A program made the position numbers and the translations under genes. The notes below the pieces were generated by a model. The model had not been told where the DNA came from and did not search any database. It saw only the letters and a program-made list of their open reading frames with translations. From positions 620,001 to 684,000 of the forward strand of contig NZ_CP069370.1 of the NCBI RefSeq assembly GCF_019623905.1: a stretch of 64,000 nt of DNA, in the 5' to 3' direction. Below are positions 56,468 to 64,000 of this stretch, in pieces. The stretch is from Neotabrizicola shimadae (GTDB lineage Bacteria; Pseudomonadota; Alphaproteobacteria; Rhodobacterales; Rhodobacteraceae). Position 1 is the stretch's first letter; each line of letters starts with the position of its first letter.

Positions 56468-57973
56468 TCACTCCCCATAGCACAGCACTGCCACGACAGA
56501 TCGCGCAATGCGGTCGCTGATCCCGGCGCGCAGGTCGTCGGCGGTGCCGCGCCCTTCTGGCAAGGCCACGCCTACCTCGCTCAACCAAGCCGAAAGCACG
56601 GGGCTTGGCACGGCAAAGTTCATGTTCTGCGGCAGGGTGCCGGTTTCTTCCAGGATCGCCAGGTCATCCACCCGTGCCACCACCACCCCGATCACCGCGC
56701 CCGAGGCATTCAGTAGGGGCCCGCCCGAATTGCCCGGCTGCACCGGGGCCGAAATCATGATCTCGCCCTCGCCGCCGTCGATTCCCTTCAAGGCGCTCAC
56801 ATTGCCGCCCGTGACCGTCAGGCCCTGCCCAAGGTTGCCCAGATAGGGAAAGCCAAGCGCCGTGACCGGCTCACCCAGCCTCGGCCGCTCGGCCGTGCCC
56901 ATGTCCAGCCAATCCTGCGAAGGTTCGGGCGCTTGCATCACCGCCAGGTCAAGCGTCTCATCCGCCGCCAGGACGGTCAGCGGCAACCCGTCGATCCGCC
57001 GCATCTCGCGGCAACCCCGCACCACATGCGCCGCCGTCACCAGGATGTCGGGCGCCACATGGAAAGCCGTTCCCGATCCGGTCGCGCCTTCCCCGATGCT
57101 CCCCTCAGTGTCCGTTTCGGGCCGGGCCATCCCGTCGTCCTCGGGCTCCAGCCGCGGCACGGTCATCGCGCCCTCCGCGCCCGGACCCTGAACCCCCGGC
57201 AGGCCGGCCAAAGCGCCGCCCGCCGGCAGGGCCAACCCGTCCAACCGCCCCGGCACGAAGCTCGCCGCCAAAAGCGACATCTGCGGCAGATAGGGCTCTG
57301 TCGCCAGAACGACCATGGTTTCAAACACCGGCCCGATGCGCTCGCTCATCGCCATGACCCGTGTGCCATCGTCCAGGTCAACGGCCGTGGACCGCCAGTC
57401 CGTATCCTCCGCATGGAACGGGTCAGACCCTTCGGCCGCCTCGCCCAGCAGGTAGTCATGCAGGGCGTCCGCCTCATCCGGCGGTGCAGAAGACAACATC
57501 AGGCCGAACCCGCCATCCTGCGAAATCCAGCTGGCGCCCTGCTCCCCGCCTTCGGGATCGGGCGCCAGCAGCGCAAAGGGGAAAAGATAGGAAACCCCGC
57601 GCTCGTCTGACTGGACGATCTGCCAGCCGTTCGCCCCGATCTCCGTCTCCAGCGCCGCCACCAGCGGTCCAAGATCGGCCAACCGTGGCAGGATGCGCCC
57701 CGCCTCGCGCCGGGTCCAGTCGTTCAGCGCGGCGCGGCTGTCCTCGCCCCAGTCGCCGTCCAGCACCCCGGTATAGTCGCCGCTCAGGGCCAGCGCCGCC
57801 TGAAGAAACAGCCGTTCTTCGGCGGCCAGGTCCGAGGGATCGAACAGGTCCAGCGTGACTGCAGCCCCGCCGACTTCAGCCGCCACCGGCCCGGCCTCCA
57901 TGGCAACCAGCGGCAGGCTCAGCGCAAGCGCCAGGGCCAATCCGCGCCCCAGACCCGCGCCCCTTGCGCGCAT
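56468..57973 (-). CDS. Secreted trypsin-like serine protease with N-terminal peptidoglycan-binding-like region
   Basis: This 501-residue protein has a signal peptide (residues 1-32) and a short peptidoglycan-binding-like helix region (ALALSGDYTGVLDGDWGEDSR, about 60-80). An unassigned middle domain follows, then a chymotrypsin-fold protease with His316 (LVTAAHVV), Asp342 (LDLAV) and Ser416 (GNSGGPL). No PDZ domain is present, unlike DegP. The assigned ATG has no Shine-Dalgarno sequence; the bases upstream belong to a copy of the palindrome element, and earlier in-frame ATGs lie inside it. Confidence 0.83.
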   Translation of the reverse strand: MRARGAGLGRGLALALALSLPLVAMEAGPVAAEVGGAAVTLDLFDPSDLAAEERLFLQAALALSGDYTGVLDGDWGEDSRAALNDWTRREAGRILPRLADLGPLVAALETEIGANGWQIVQSDERGVSYLFPFALLAPDPEGGEQGASWISQDGGFGLMLSSAPPDEADALHDYLLGEAAEGSDPFHAEDTDWRSTAVDLDDGTRVMAMSERIGPVFETMVVLATEPYLPQMSLLAASFVPGRLDGLALPAGGALAGLPGVQGPGAEGAMTVPRLEPEDDGMARPETDTEGSIGEGATGSGTAFHVAPDILVTAAHVVRGCREMRRIDGLPLTVLAADETLDLAVMQAPEPSQDWLDMGTAERPRLGEPVTALGFPYLGNLGQGLTVTGGNVSALKGIDGGEGEIMISAPVQPGNSGGPLLNASGAVIGVVVARVDDLAILEETGTLPQNMNFAVPSPVLSAWLSEVGVALPEGRGTADDLRAGISDRIARSVVAVLCYGE

Positions 57974-57986
57974 ATATGAACGATTC

Positions 57987-58050
57987 GTTAAGCCGCGCTC
58001 GCAAGTCATTGAAATCATTGATCTGGATGAAGCGTCCGAGCTCGGACGCT
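57987..58050 (-). repeat. Palindrome-headed extragenic element, copy 2 (reverse orientation)
   Basis: Read on the minus strand it starts with AGCGTCCGAGCTCGGACGCT (58031-58050), then GATTTCAATGACTT (58000-58015), then CTTAAC (57987-57992). Its first base is the last base of the universal-stress gene stop codon. It fills the space between that gene and the protease. The tail is shorter than in copies 1 and 3. Confidence 0.78.
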
Positions 58051-58505
58051 CAGGTGATGCTCTCCAGCCGCTCCTTGGACATGTCCCCCGGCACGATGGT
58101 GATGGGCACCGGCAGGCTGCCCGAGGCGCGGCTCATCGCCGTGACCAGGGGCCCGGGCCCATTCTTCTCGGTCCCGGCCCCCAGGACCAGAACCCCGATC
58201 TCCGGGCTGTCCTTGATCAGGCTCAGGATCTCGGCCACCGGGTCGCCCTCGCGGATCACCAGCTCCGGGTTCACCCCCTGCCGGTCGCGCATCCATTTGG
58301 CAAAGACCTCGAAATGGGCCTCGATCCTCTCCCTCGCCTCCGCCCGCATGACATCGGCCACGCCGAACCACTGCTGGAACTCCTCGGGCGGGATCACCGA
58401 AAGGATCGTCACCCCCCCACCCGTATGCGCCGCCCGCATCGCCGCGAACCGCATGGCATTGAGGCACTCCCTCGTGTCGTCCAGAACGACCAGAAACTTT
58501 CGCAT
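58050..58505 (-). CDS. Universal stress protein
   Basis: This 151-residue UspA-domain protein begins MRKFLVVLDDTRECLNAMRFAAMRA and has the nucleotide-site pattern VLVLGAGTEKNGPGPLVTAMSRASGSLPVPITIVPG; the G-x2-G-x9-G spacing is close to that of ATP-binding members. Its TGA stop flows directly into the palindrome element. Function is general stress; target unknown. Confidence 0.88.
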   Translation of the reverse strand: MRKFLVVLDDTRECLNAMRFAAMRAAHTGGGVTILSVIPPEEFQQWFGVADVMRAEARERIEAHFEVFAKWMRDRQGVNPELVIREGDPVAEILSLIKDSPEIGVLVLGAGTEKNGPGPLVTAMSRASGSLPVPITIVPGDMSKERLESIT

Positions 58506-58677
58506 AATCGACCTCCGCGCTCGGGATATTGTCCGAAGCCTCGTCACCTGTCCATGGCACCGCGTGGCGCAGGAGACCAAGGTCGTCGCGCGCAAGGCGC
58601 CCCCGGACCGGGGAGGGTCCGGGGGCAGTGGGGGCGGTGTTGCGGAGGGGAAGCCGCAAGGGATCTGGGAAGGGTCC

Positions 58678-58734
58678 GCCCCGATTCGGCGCGTTCGCCG
58701 CTCGAGGCAGAGTGGCCGCGTATTGAATCGGGGC
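58678..58734. repeat. 10-bp inverted repeat downstream of trpS
   Basis: GCCCCGATTC (58678-58687) matches GAATCGGGGC (58725-58734) perfectly, with a 37-base intervening segment that also has pairing potential. It begins 25 bases beyond the trpS stop in the direction of transcription and may form the 3' end of that transcript. Confidence 0.5.
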
Positions 58735-58758
58735 CGTGACAGCCCCGTGAACGAGGCC

Positions 58759-59805
58759 TCAGCGCCAGCGCGACCGGATCATGCCGGTGATGTCGTAGAC
58801 CTGCTCCAGGATGGGCCGGGCAATGGCATCGGCCCGCTCGGCCCCCTGCGCGAGGATGCGGTCGATCTCGGCCGGGTCCTGCATCAGCCGGTTCATCTCG
58901 GTGGTGATCGGCTCAAGCTTCGCCACGGCCAGGTCCGCCAGCGCCGGTTTGAACGTCCCGAACTGCGCCCCGGCGAAGTCGTGGACCACTTTCGCAGGGC
59001 TGTGGCCGGAAAGGGCCGCGTAGATGTTCACAAGGTTCTTGGCCTCGGGCCGGTCCTTCAGGCCGTCCAGATGATCGGGCAGCGGTTCCGGGTCGGTCTT
59101 GGCCTTGCGGATCTTCTTCGAGATCGTGTCGGCATCGTCGGTCAGGTTGATGCGGCTCTGGTCCGAGGGATCGGACTTCGACATCTTCTTCGTGCCGTCC
59201 CGCAGGGACATGACCCGGGTTGCGGCGCCCTCGATCAGCGGTTCCACCACCGGGAAGAAGTCGACGCCATAGTCGTTGTTGAACTTGATGGCGATGTCGC
59301 GGGTCAGTTCCAAGTGCTGCTTCTGGTCCTCGCCCACCGGTACCATCGTCGCCTTGTAGACCAGGATGTCGGCCGCCATGAGCGAGGGATAGGCGAAGAG
59401 GCCAAGCGAGACGTTCTCGCTGTTCTTGCCGGCTTTGTCCTTGAACTGCGTCATGCGGCTCATCCAGCCCATGCGGGCGACGCAGTTGAAGATCCAGCCC
59501 AGTTCGGCATGGGCCGAGACCTGGCTCTGGTTGAACAGGATCGAGCGCGACGGGTCGATGCCGGCGGCGAGGAAGCCGGCCGCCGCCTCGCGCGTGGCGT
59601 GGCGCAGCTTGGCGGGGTCCTGCCAGACGGTGATGGCGTGCATGTCCACGAGGCAGTAGATCGTCTCGATGCCCTCGTCCTGCTTCTCGACAAAACGCTT
59701 AAGGGCGCCGAGGTAGTTGCCGAGGGTGAGGCCGCCGGAGGGCTGGATGCCCGAGAAAATGCGCGGCGGGAAGGAAGCCTGAGGCGTTTGGACCGGCTCG
59801 GCCAT
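58759..59805 (-). CDS. trpS: Tryptophanyl-tRNA synthetase
   Basis: This 348-residue class I synthetase has the HIGH-like motif [13 protein letters not shown] near residue 25 and [10 protein letters not shown] later, and the tryptophan-site region LVDMHAIT. The ATG at MAEPVQTP is preferred over one four codons upstream because GGAG lies six bases before it. It diverges from the rhomboid-like gene across 79 bases. Confidence 0.95.
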   Translation of the reverse strand: MAEPVQTPQASFPPRIFSGIQPSGGLTLGNYLGALKRFVEKQDEGIETIYCLVDMHAITVWQDPAKLRHATREAAAGFLAAGIDPSRSILFNQSQVSAHAELGWIFNCVARMGWMSRMTQFKDKAGKNSENVSLGLFAYPSLMAADILVYKATMVPVGEDQKQHLELTRDIAIKFNNDYGVDFFPVVEPLIEGAATRVMSLRDGTKKMSKSDPSDQSRINLTDDADTISKKIRKAKTDPEPLPDHLDGLKDRPEAKNLVNIYAALSGHSPAKVVHDFAGAQFGTFKPALADLAVAKLEPITTEMNRLMQDPAEIDRILAQGAERADAIARPILEQVYDITGMIRSRWR

Positions 59806-59884
59806 GGGATGCTCCATCTGGAAAAGGCTGGCCCAACCGCGTAATCCATGGGCCGGAAGGCGTCAATTGCCGCAGGAGAGACGG

Positions 59885-60568
59885 ATGCAGACGGACCACA
59901 AGGCGCCATTCCTGAACCCGATCCCCTGGGTGATCTGGCTGCTGGCGCTGCCGATGATCGCGATGGAGGTGGTGGTCAGTGCCGGGGCATCCGGGCTGGT
60001 GGGGGGGCCGGCAGCGATCGGCTGGCGGCTGGAGGCCGTGAACCGCTTTGCCTTCTCGCCCGAACTGGTGCGCTGGATGGTCGAGAACCGGCAGTTTCCG
60101 CTGGAGGGGGTGGCGCGGTTCGTGACCTATCCCTTCGTCCATGGCAGCGTGACCCATACGGTCTTTGCCGTGGTGTTCCTCCTGGCCCTGGGCAAGATGG
60201 TGGCCGAGGTGTTCCGACCCTGGGCGGTGCTGGCGGTGTTCTTCGGGTCGGCCATCGGGGGGGTGGTGCTGCATACCCTGGTGGGGCTGGATGATCCGGT
60301 GTTCGGGGCCTATCCGCCCGACTATGGGCTGATCGGGGCCTTCACCTTTCTGCTGTGGGTCCGGCTGACGGCGGTGGGGGCCAATGCGGCGCGGGCCTTC
60401 ACGCTGATCGGGATGCTTCTGGGGGTTCAGCTTCTGTTCGGGCTGTTGTTCGGGGGGGGATGGTACTGGGTTTCGGACCTGGGCGGGTTCGCGACCGGGT
60501 TCCTTCTGTCCTTCGTGCTCGTGCCCGGAGGCTGGGCACGGGTGCGGGACCGCATCCGGGCAAGGTGA
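59885..60568 (+). CDS. Rhomboid-like protein lacking catalytic Ser and His
   Basis: This 227-residue polytopic membrane protein has the rhomboid layout, including FVTYPFVHGSVTHTVFAVVFLLALG and a C-terminal GGF helix. The GxSG motif reads G148-L-I-G151, so the nucleophile position is Ile150, and the HxGG motif reads D198-L-G-G201. Both catalytic residues are lost, so it should be a pseudoprotease (compare iRhoms). AGGAGAG precedes the ATG. Its stop codon is the start of repeat copy 3. Confidence 0.8.
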   Translation: MQTDHKAPFLNPIPWVIWLLALPMIAMEVVVSAGASGLVGGPAAIGWRLEAVNRFAFSPELVRWMVENRQFPLEGVARFVTYPFVHGSVTHTVFAVVFLLALGKMVAEVFRPWAVLAVFFGSAIGGVVLHTLVGLDDPVFGAYPPDYGLIGAFTFLLWVRLTAVGANAARAFTLIGMLLGVQLLFGLLFGGGWYWVSDLGGFATGFLLSFVLVPGGWARVRDRIRAR

Positions 60569-60642
60569 GCGTCCGAGCTCGGACGCTTTGCCGGTCGCAA
60601 TGAAATCAATGGGTTGTGTGACCATCTTAACTTGGACTTAAC
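60568..60642 (+). repeat. Palindrome-headed extragenic element, copy 3
   Basis: AGCGTCCGAGCTCGGACGCT (60568-60587) starts on the last base of the preceding TGA. GCAATGAAATCAATGGGTT (60597-60615) and TTAACTTGGACTTAAC (60627-60642) follow. The order and spacing match copy 1 closely. It separates the rhomboid-like gene from the convergent alkylsulfatase. Confidence 0.8.
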
Positions 60643-60722
60643 ACTTGCCCGAGCACGATGGGGGCTGGCCCGCTGGCCCTGCCGGGCACAGATGCCAGCC
60701 GCCGACGATGTTCCGCCCCGAT

Positions 60723-60762
60723 GCCCCCCCTCCCCATCCCTCCCCACGAGGGGGAGGGGAAG
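60723..60762 (+). repeat. C/G hairpin repeat, copy 4
   Basis: CCCCCCCTCCCCATCCC and TCCCCACGAGGGGGAGGGG form the same stem-loop as the copies at 8268 and 20171, with ACG in the loop. It lies 28 bases beyond the alkylsulfatase stop and 80 bases after the palindrome element, the same order as at 8146-8303. Confidence 0.75.
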
Positions 60763-60789
60763 CGCGGTGTGCGTTGGCCGGTTCTGGCG

Positions 60790-62886
60790 TCACTCGGGCG
60801 AGATGAGGCCCACGGTGGCCTCGAAGGCGGGTTCCTCGGCCACGGACGGGGACTTGGTGCCCGGCATGATCTGGAAGCGCGGGTCGAAGGTGACCATCGT
60901 GGCGGCGAGCTTGCCCAGGATGGTGGGGTCGCCCTGGATCTGCGCCGTGCCATCGGCGATCACCTCTTCCAGTTGCCGCACCCCCATCATCACAAGCTCC
61001 AGATCGGCGCGGTTGATGGTGAGCGTGAGATCGGCCTCGTCGGACTGGAAGCCCGCGATGTTCGTGAGCGTCGCGTTCGACAGTTCCACCAGGAATTTCT
61101 CGCCATTGTCGGGCGTGACGAGGTTCATGGTGAAGGCCATGCCTTCCGCCTTGCGGCTGTCCATGCGGATGCCGAGGAAGTTCAGGAACAGTTCGGTCGA
61201 CATCGCCCGGATGATGTCGGGCGAGGAGCTGTCGGCCGTGGCGCCTTGGGGAATCCCGGTACGCAGTTCGTAAGCCGCAGCGAGATAGCTGTTGCGCAGG
61301 CCTGGATTTTCGTTCTGGTAGCCGAGCTGTTCGAAGATGTCGGCCAGAAGGTCCTTGGCGGGCTGGTTGTCGGGCTGGGCCTGCACCAGCTTGTTCACGA
61401 TCTCCATCGCCAACAGATACTTGCCCTCGTCATGCAGTTCCTGCCCGCGCGACATGATCCTGTCCGCGCCCATCATCTCGACATAGAGCGGCGCGGAGTC
61501 TTCCGGCGAGAGCGGCACGAGGGTGGCGGGGTTGCCGTCCCAGTAGCCGAGATAGCGCTGCACCACGCCGCGGGCATTGTGCTGCGCCGAGCCGTGGTAG
61601 CCCCGGCAATGCCACTTCTGCAGGATCGACTCGGGCTGCACATAGACGTTGTGGATCTGGTTGATCGTCACGCCCTGGTTGGCAAGGTTCAGCACCTGGT
61701 TGTTGAAATGGGCGTAAAGGTCGCGCTGGTCGCGCAGCACTTCCTGAATCCGCTCGTTGCCCCAGCGTGGCCAGTGGTGCGAGGCGAACATCACCTCGGC
61801 TTCCTGCCCGAAGAGATAGAGCGCCTCGGCGATGTATTTGGACCAGCGCAGCGGGTCGCGCACCTGGGCACCGCGCAGGGTGTAGATGTTGTGCAGCGTG
61901 GCGGTCACGTTTTCCGCCATCCACAGTGCCTTCAGTGACGGGATGTAGGTGTTCATCTCGCGCGGGGCTTCGGTGTTGGGCGTGTTCTGGAACACCATTT
62001 CCAGACCGTCGACCTCGAAGGTCTCGATCGGTTCGCGCACCGAGCGCGTGGGCGCGATCAGGCCGGTGGCGCCGGCGGAAACCCCCTGGCCCAGACCCTG
62101 GCCGACATAGCCATAGGGCGAGGCGGGCAGCAGCAGGCCATACTGATAGAACAGCCGGCGGTTCATGGCGTTGCCGGCATAGACGTTTTCCGAAACGGTG
62201 AAGTCCATGAAATCGCCGGGCGCGATGATCTGCACCTTGCCCGAGGCGATGTCTTCTTCCTTCAGGTCCAGGCCGCGCACGCCGCCGAAATGGTCGCCGT
62301 GGGTGTGGGAATAGATCACCGCCACGATCGGCAGATCGCCGCCGACCTTTTCGCGGAAGAGCTTGGTCGCCGCGCGCACCGGTTCGGCCGAGACCAGCGG
62401 GTCGAAGACGATCCAGCCGGTCTTGCCGCGGATGAAGGTGATGTCCGAGAGGTCGACGCCGCGCACCTGGTAGATGCCGGGGACGACCTCGTAGAGACCG
62501 TAGTTGTTGTTCAGCCGCGAGATACGGACCAGCGACGGGTGGATCGAATCGAAGTCGCGGTCTTCGTTGAGGAACTGGAAGCGTTCCATGTCCCAGGCGA
62601 CATGGCCGGAATCGGCCATGATCTTCAGGTCTGGCATGGGGGCGATGAAGCCCTTCTTCAGTTCGTCGAAATCGCGGGTGTCGGCGAAGGGCAGGGTGGC
62701 CTTGGCCTCTTGCAGCACCTTCAGGGTGAACTCGGACGGCGCCTTGCCCTTGGGATGGAAGTGGCCCGGATGGGGCGCGGTTTCCTGCGCGCGGGCCTGA
62801 CTTTCGTCGAAGATCACCTGGCTGCCGATGGCGAAGGCCGCGCCGGTGACGGGCAGGGCGCCGAGGAATTGGCGGCGGGTGGTCAT
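60790..62886 (-). CDS. Tat-exported linear primary alkylsulfatase
   Basis: This 698-residue metallo-beta-lactamase-type enzyme hydrolyses alkyl sulfates such as dodecyl sulfate. A twin-arginine signal (TTRRQFLGALPVTG) starts it, so the protein is exported folded. Zn ligands are His194, His196, Asp198 and His199 in SHTHGDHFGG, with more in EMNTYIPSLKALWMAENV. The C-terminal part has the dimer and SCP2-like domains of SdsA1/BDS1. The ATG has GAAGGAG upstream. A Crp/Fnr regulator lies 134 bases upstream. Confidence 0.92.
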   Translation of the reverse strand: MTTRRQFLGALPVTGAAFAIGSQVIFDESQARAQETAPHPGHFHPKGKAPSEFTLKVLQEAKATLPFADTRDFDELKKGFIAPMPDLKIMADSGHVAWDMERFQFLNEDRDFDSIHPSLVRISRLNNNYGLYEVVPGIYQVRGVDLSDITFIRGKTGWIVFDPLVSAEPVRAATKLFREKVGGDLPIVAVIYSHTHGDHFGGVRGLDLKEEDIASGKVQIIAPGDFMDFTVSENVYAGNAMNRRLFYQYGLLLPASPYGYVGQGLGQGVSAGATGLIAPTRSVREPIETFEVDGLEMVFQNTPNTEAPREMNTYIPSLKALWMAENVTATLHNIYTLRGAQVRDPLRWSKYIAEALYLFGQEAEVMFASHHWPRWGNERIQEVLRDQRDLYAHFNNQVLNLANQGVTINQIHNVYVQPESILQKWHCRGYHGSAQHNARGVVQRYLGYWDGNPATLVPLSPEDSAPLYVEMMGADRIMSRGQELHDEGKYLLAMEIVNKLVQAQPDNQPAKDLLADIFEQLGYQNENPGLRNSYLAAAYELRTGIPQGATADSSSPDIIRAMSTELFLNFLGIRMDSRKAEGMAFTMNLVTPDNGEKFLVELSNATLTNIAGFQSDEADLTLTINRADLELVMMGVRQLEEVIADGTAQIQGDPTILGKLAATMVTFDPRFQIMPGTKSPSVAEEPAFEATVGLISPE

Positions 62887-63020
62887 GGTAAGGCTCCTTC
62901 GTCGGAAACTGACAGATTCGGGCCTCGACACGCTCGGGCGTGGAAGCGGTGCGAGGATGATACCGGATCAGGGCCAAAGTCTGCCACGGATGTCGCAGTC
63001 GGCCGGTGAACTCCTGGTGA

Positions 63021-63686
63021 TCAGCGGCGATCCGCCTCGGCCTGGAGGGCGGTGGCATCGACGATGCGGAGCCCTGCATATTCAAGCTGGACGACGCCAT
63101 TGGCGATCAGGTCGCCAAAGGCCCGGCGGAAGGCGGCGCGGCTCATGCCCGCAAGGCGGCCCAGGTCTTCCTGCGTGGCGCGGACATTGCCATCGGTATC
63201 GGCGATGCGCAGGAGAAGCCGGGCGAAGCGGGCGCGGGGCGGCAGGGCCAGCGCCTCGGCCAGCACCTGGATGGCCAGCGTGCCGTTGCGGTGGGCGAGC
63301 GCGGCGAAGGCGGGCCAGTGGTGGGGCCTCTCGGCCAGAAGCCGGCGCAGGGTGGCGGCGGGCAGGGCCACGACCTGCGCGGGGGTGGCGGCGGTGAGGG
63401 TCAGGCTGCGCGTGGTGCCGGCCAGCAGGGCGGAATCGCCGATCCACAAGCCGGGGGGCGCGCGGTGGATCACCACTTCCTCGTCTTCGGAGATGGGGAT
63501 GGCGATGTCGAGGAAGCCCTCTTCCAGGCCGAAGAGGCCGTTCGGCTCGTCGCCCACGGCATAGAGGCTTTCGCCGCGGGCGAGGGTCTTCCAGCGGGCG
63601 GCGGCGAGGATGGACTGGCGCAGGTCTTCGTCCTGTTCGGCCAGCCAGCCGCGCGTGGCGAGGACGACGGGGGCGGGCCGGATCAT
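63021..63686 (-). CDS. Crp/Fnr-family transcriptional regulator
   Basis: This 221-residue protein has an N-terminal cyclic-nucleotide-like beta barrel and a C-terminal helix-turn-helix (ATQEDLGRLAGMSRAAFRRAFGDLIANGVV). There are no Fnr-type cysteines. Its start overlaps the murJ stop (ATGA), and its position before the alkylsulfatase suggests it controls that gene; the effector is unknown. Confidence 0.88.
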   Translation of the reverse strand: MIRPAPVVLATRGWLAEQDEDLRQSILAAARWKTLARGESLYAVGDEPNGLFGLEEGFLDIAIPISEDEEVVIHRAPPGLWIGDSALLAGTTRSLTLTAATPAQVVALPAATLRRLLAERPHHWPAFAALAHRNGTLAIQVLAEALALPPRARFARLLLRIADTDGNVRATQEDLGRLAGMSRAAFRRAFGDLIANGVVQLEYAGLRIVDATALQAEADRR

Positions 63687-64000
63687 GGGCGGCGGCGGGT
63701 GAGGGCGGCGCGCCATTCCGACAGGCGGAAGGCGCCGGTCAGGGTGCCGAAGGCGAAATAGGCGAGGCTGCCAAGGGTGACGAGGATCAGGAGCGCGAGG
63801 TAGCGCCAGCCGGGCGTGCCGATCATCGGGCCAAGGAGGATGGCGCTGCCCCAGAGCACGGCGCCCATGAGGAGCGCGGCGAGGACGATGCGGGGGGCGC
63901 GCGCGCGGAAGCGGTCGTCGAAGCGCGCCTCGGCCCCCATGCGGCGCGAGCCCCACCAGAGCTGGGCGACCATGACCCAGCCCGAGACGGTGGTGGCCAG
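63683..64000 (-). CDS. murJ: Lipid II flippase MurJ, C-terminal part
   Basis: The visible 105 residues, open at the window end, contain the last membrane helices of a MurJ/MviN protein (TTVSGWVMVAQLWWGSRRMG, IVLAALLMGAVLWGSAILL, RYLALLILVTLGSLAYFAFG) and a basic tail. MurJ flips lipid II across the inner membrane. In related bacteria murJ is often next to trpS; here the crp and alkylsulfatase genes lie between. Confidence 0.8.
   Translation of the reverse strand: MATTVSGWVMVAQLWWGSRRMGAEARFDDRFRARAPRIVLAALLMGAVLWGSAILLGPMIGTPGWRYLALLILVTLGSLAYFAFGTLTGAFRLSEWRAALTRRRP

Overview
The window is one uninterrupted stretch of a GC-rich alphaproteobacterial chromosome, most likely from the family Rhodobacteraceae (Rhodobacter/Gemmobacter/Tabrizicola-like). 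This rests on protein content and gene order: PutR-PutA without a DNA-binding domain on PutA, hom-glpX-recJ, dnaG-rpoD, soxB-D-A-G, a TIGR02186/TauE pair, tsaB-rimI next to nfu, and short hydrophilic proteins of a type common in this family. I see no insertion sequence, prophage, CRISPR array or plasmid gene. Genes are densely packed, with many ATGA, GTGA and TGATG start/stop overlaps. Genus-level placement is inference.

Layout. 1-5.9 kb: putR (partial) diverges from putA, then an intact rhomboid protease and dadA (proline, D-amino acids). 6.2-11.1 kb: tRNA-Glu, recJ, glpX and hom, with two kinds of extragenic repeat and an array of six hairpins. 11.2-17.6 kb: small lipoprotein, pirin, three Tad-type minor pilin or VWA proteins, a Glu/Leu/Phe/Val dehydrogenase and a small membrane protein. 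17.6-18.8 kb: divergent CDF metal exporter and ZntR-like MerR with a clear operator. 18.9-24.4 kb: heterotetrameric sarcosine oxidase operon, broken between soxB and soxD by a facing pair of hairpin repeats and a small periplasmic protein. 24.5-29.2 kb: dnaG, rpoD, an HlyU-like protein and an HdeA-like secreted protein. 29.6-32.9 kb: YbjN protein, proC, csaA-like, a 2-hydroxyacid dehydrogenase and a small Hint-domain protein. 32.9-41.5 kb: a minus-strand acyl-CoA catabolism cluster (two MerR regulators, acyl-CoA dehydrogenase, RHH-like protein, GST, thiolase, a mono- and a bi-cupin, FadJ). 41.6-46.8 kb: putative Mn/metal permease, two thioesterases, a MATE exporter and a TIGR02186/TauE sulfite-export pair. 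46.9-52.5 kb: purine nucleoside phosphorylase and a BMP-type nucleoside ABC importer. 52.6-58.5 kb: rimI, tsaB, nfu, glycosyltransferase, small proteins, racemase, secreted trypsin-like protease and universal stress protein. 58.7-64 kb: trpS, a rhomboid-like protein lacking its catalytic residues, a Tat-exported alkylsulfatase, a Crp/Fnr regulator and the end of murJ.

Together this is the chromosome of a heterotrophic, nutrient-scavenging bacterium. It carries routes for proline, D-amino acids, sarcosine, nucleosides, fatty or other acyl-CoAs and alkyl sulfates, among housekeeping genes for replication, transcription, tRNA charging, t6A modification and cell-wall lipid flipping.

The least explained material is non-coding: (1) a three-copy element with an 18-bp perfect palindrome followed by two conserved AT-richer boxes, two copies of which begin on the last base of a TGA stop codon; (2) a four-copy C/G hairpin repeat, two copies facing each other inside the sox operon and two lying close beyond copies of the first element; (3) six consecutive perfect-stem hairpins between glpX and hom. 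The most notable coding observations are the catalytically dead rhomboid and the triplicated cupin module inside the acyl-CoA operon.
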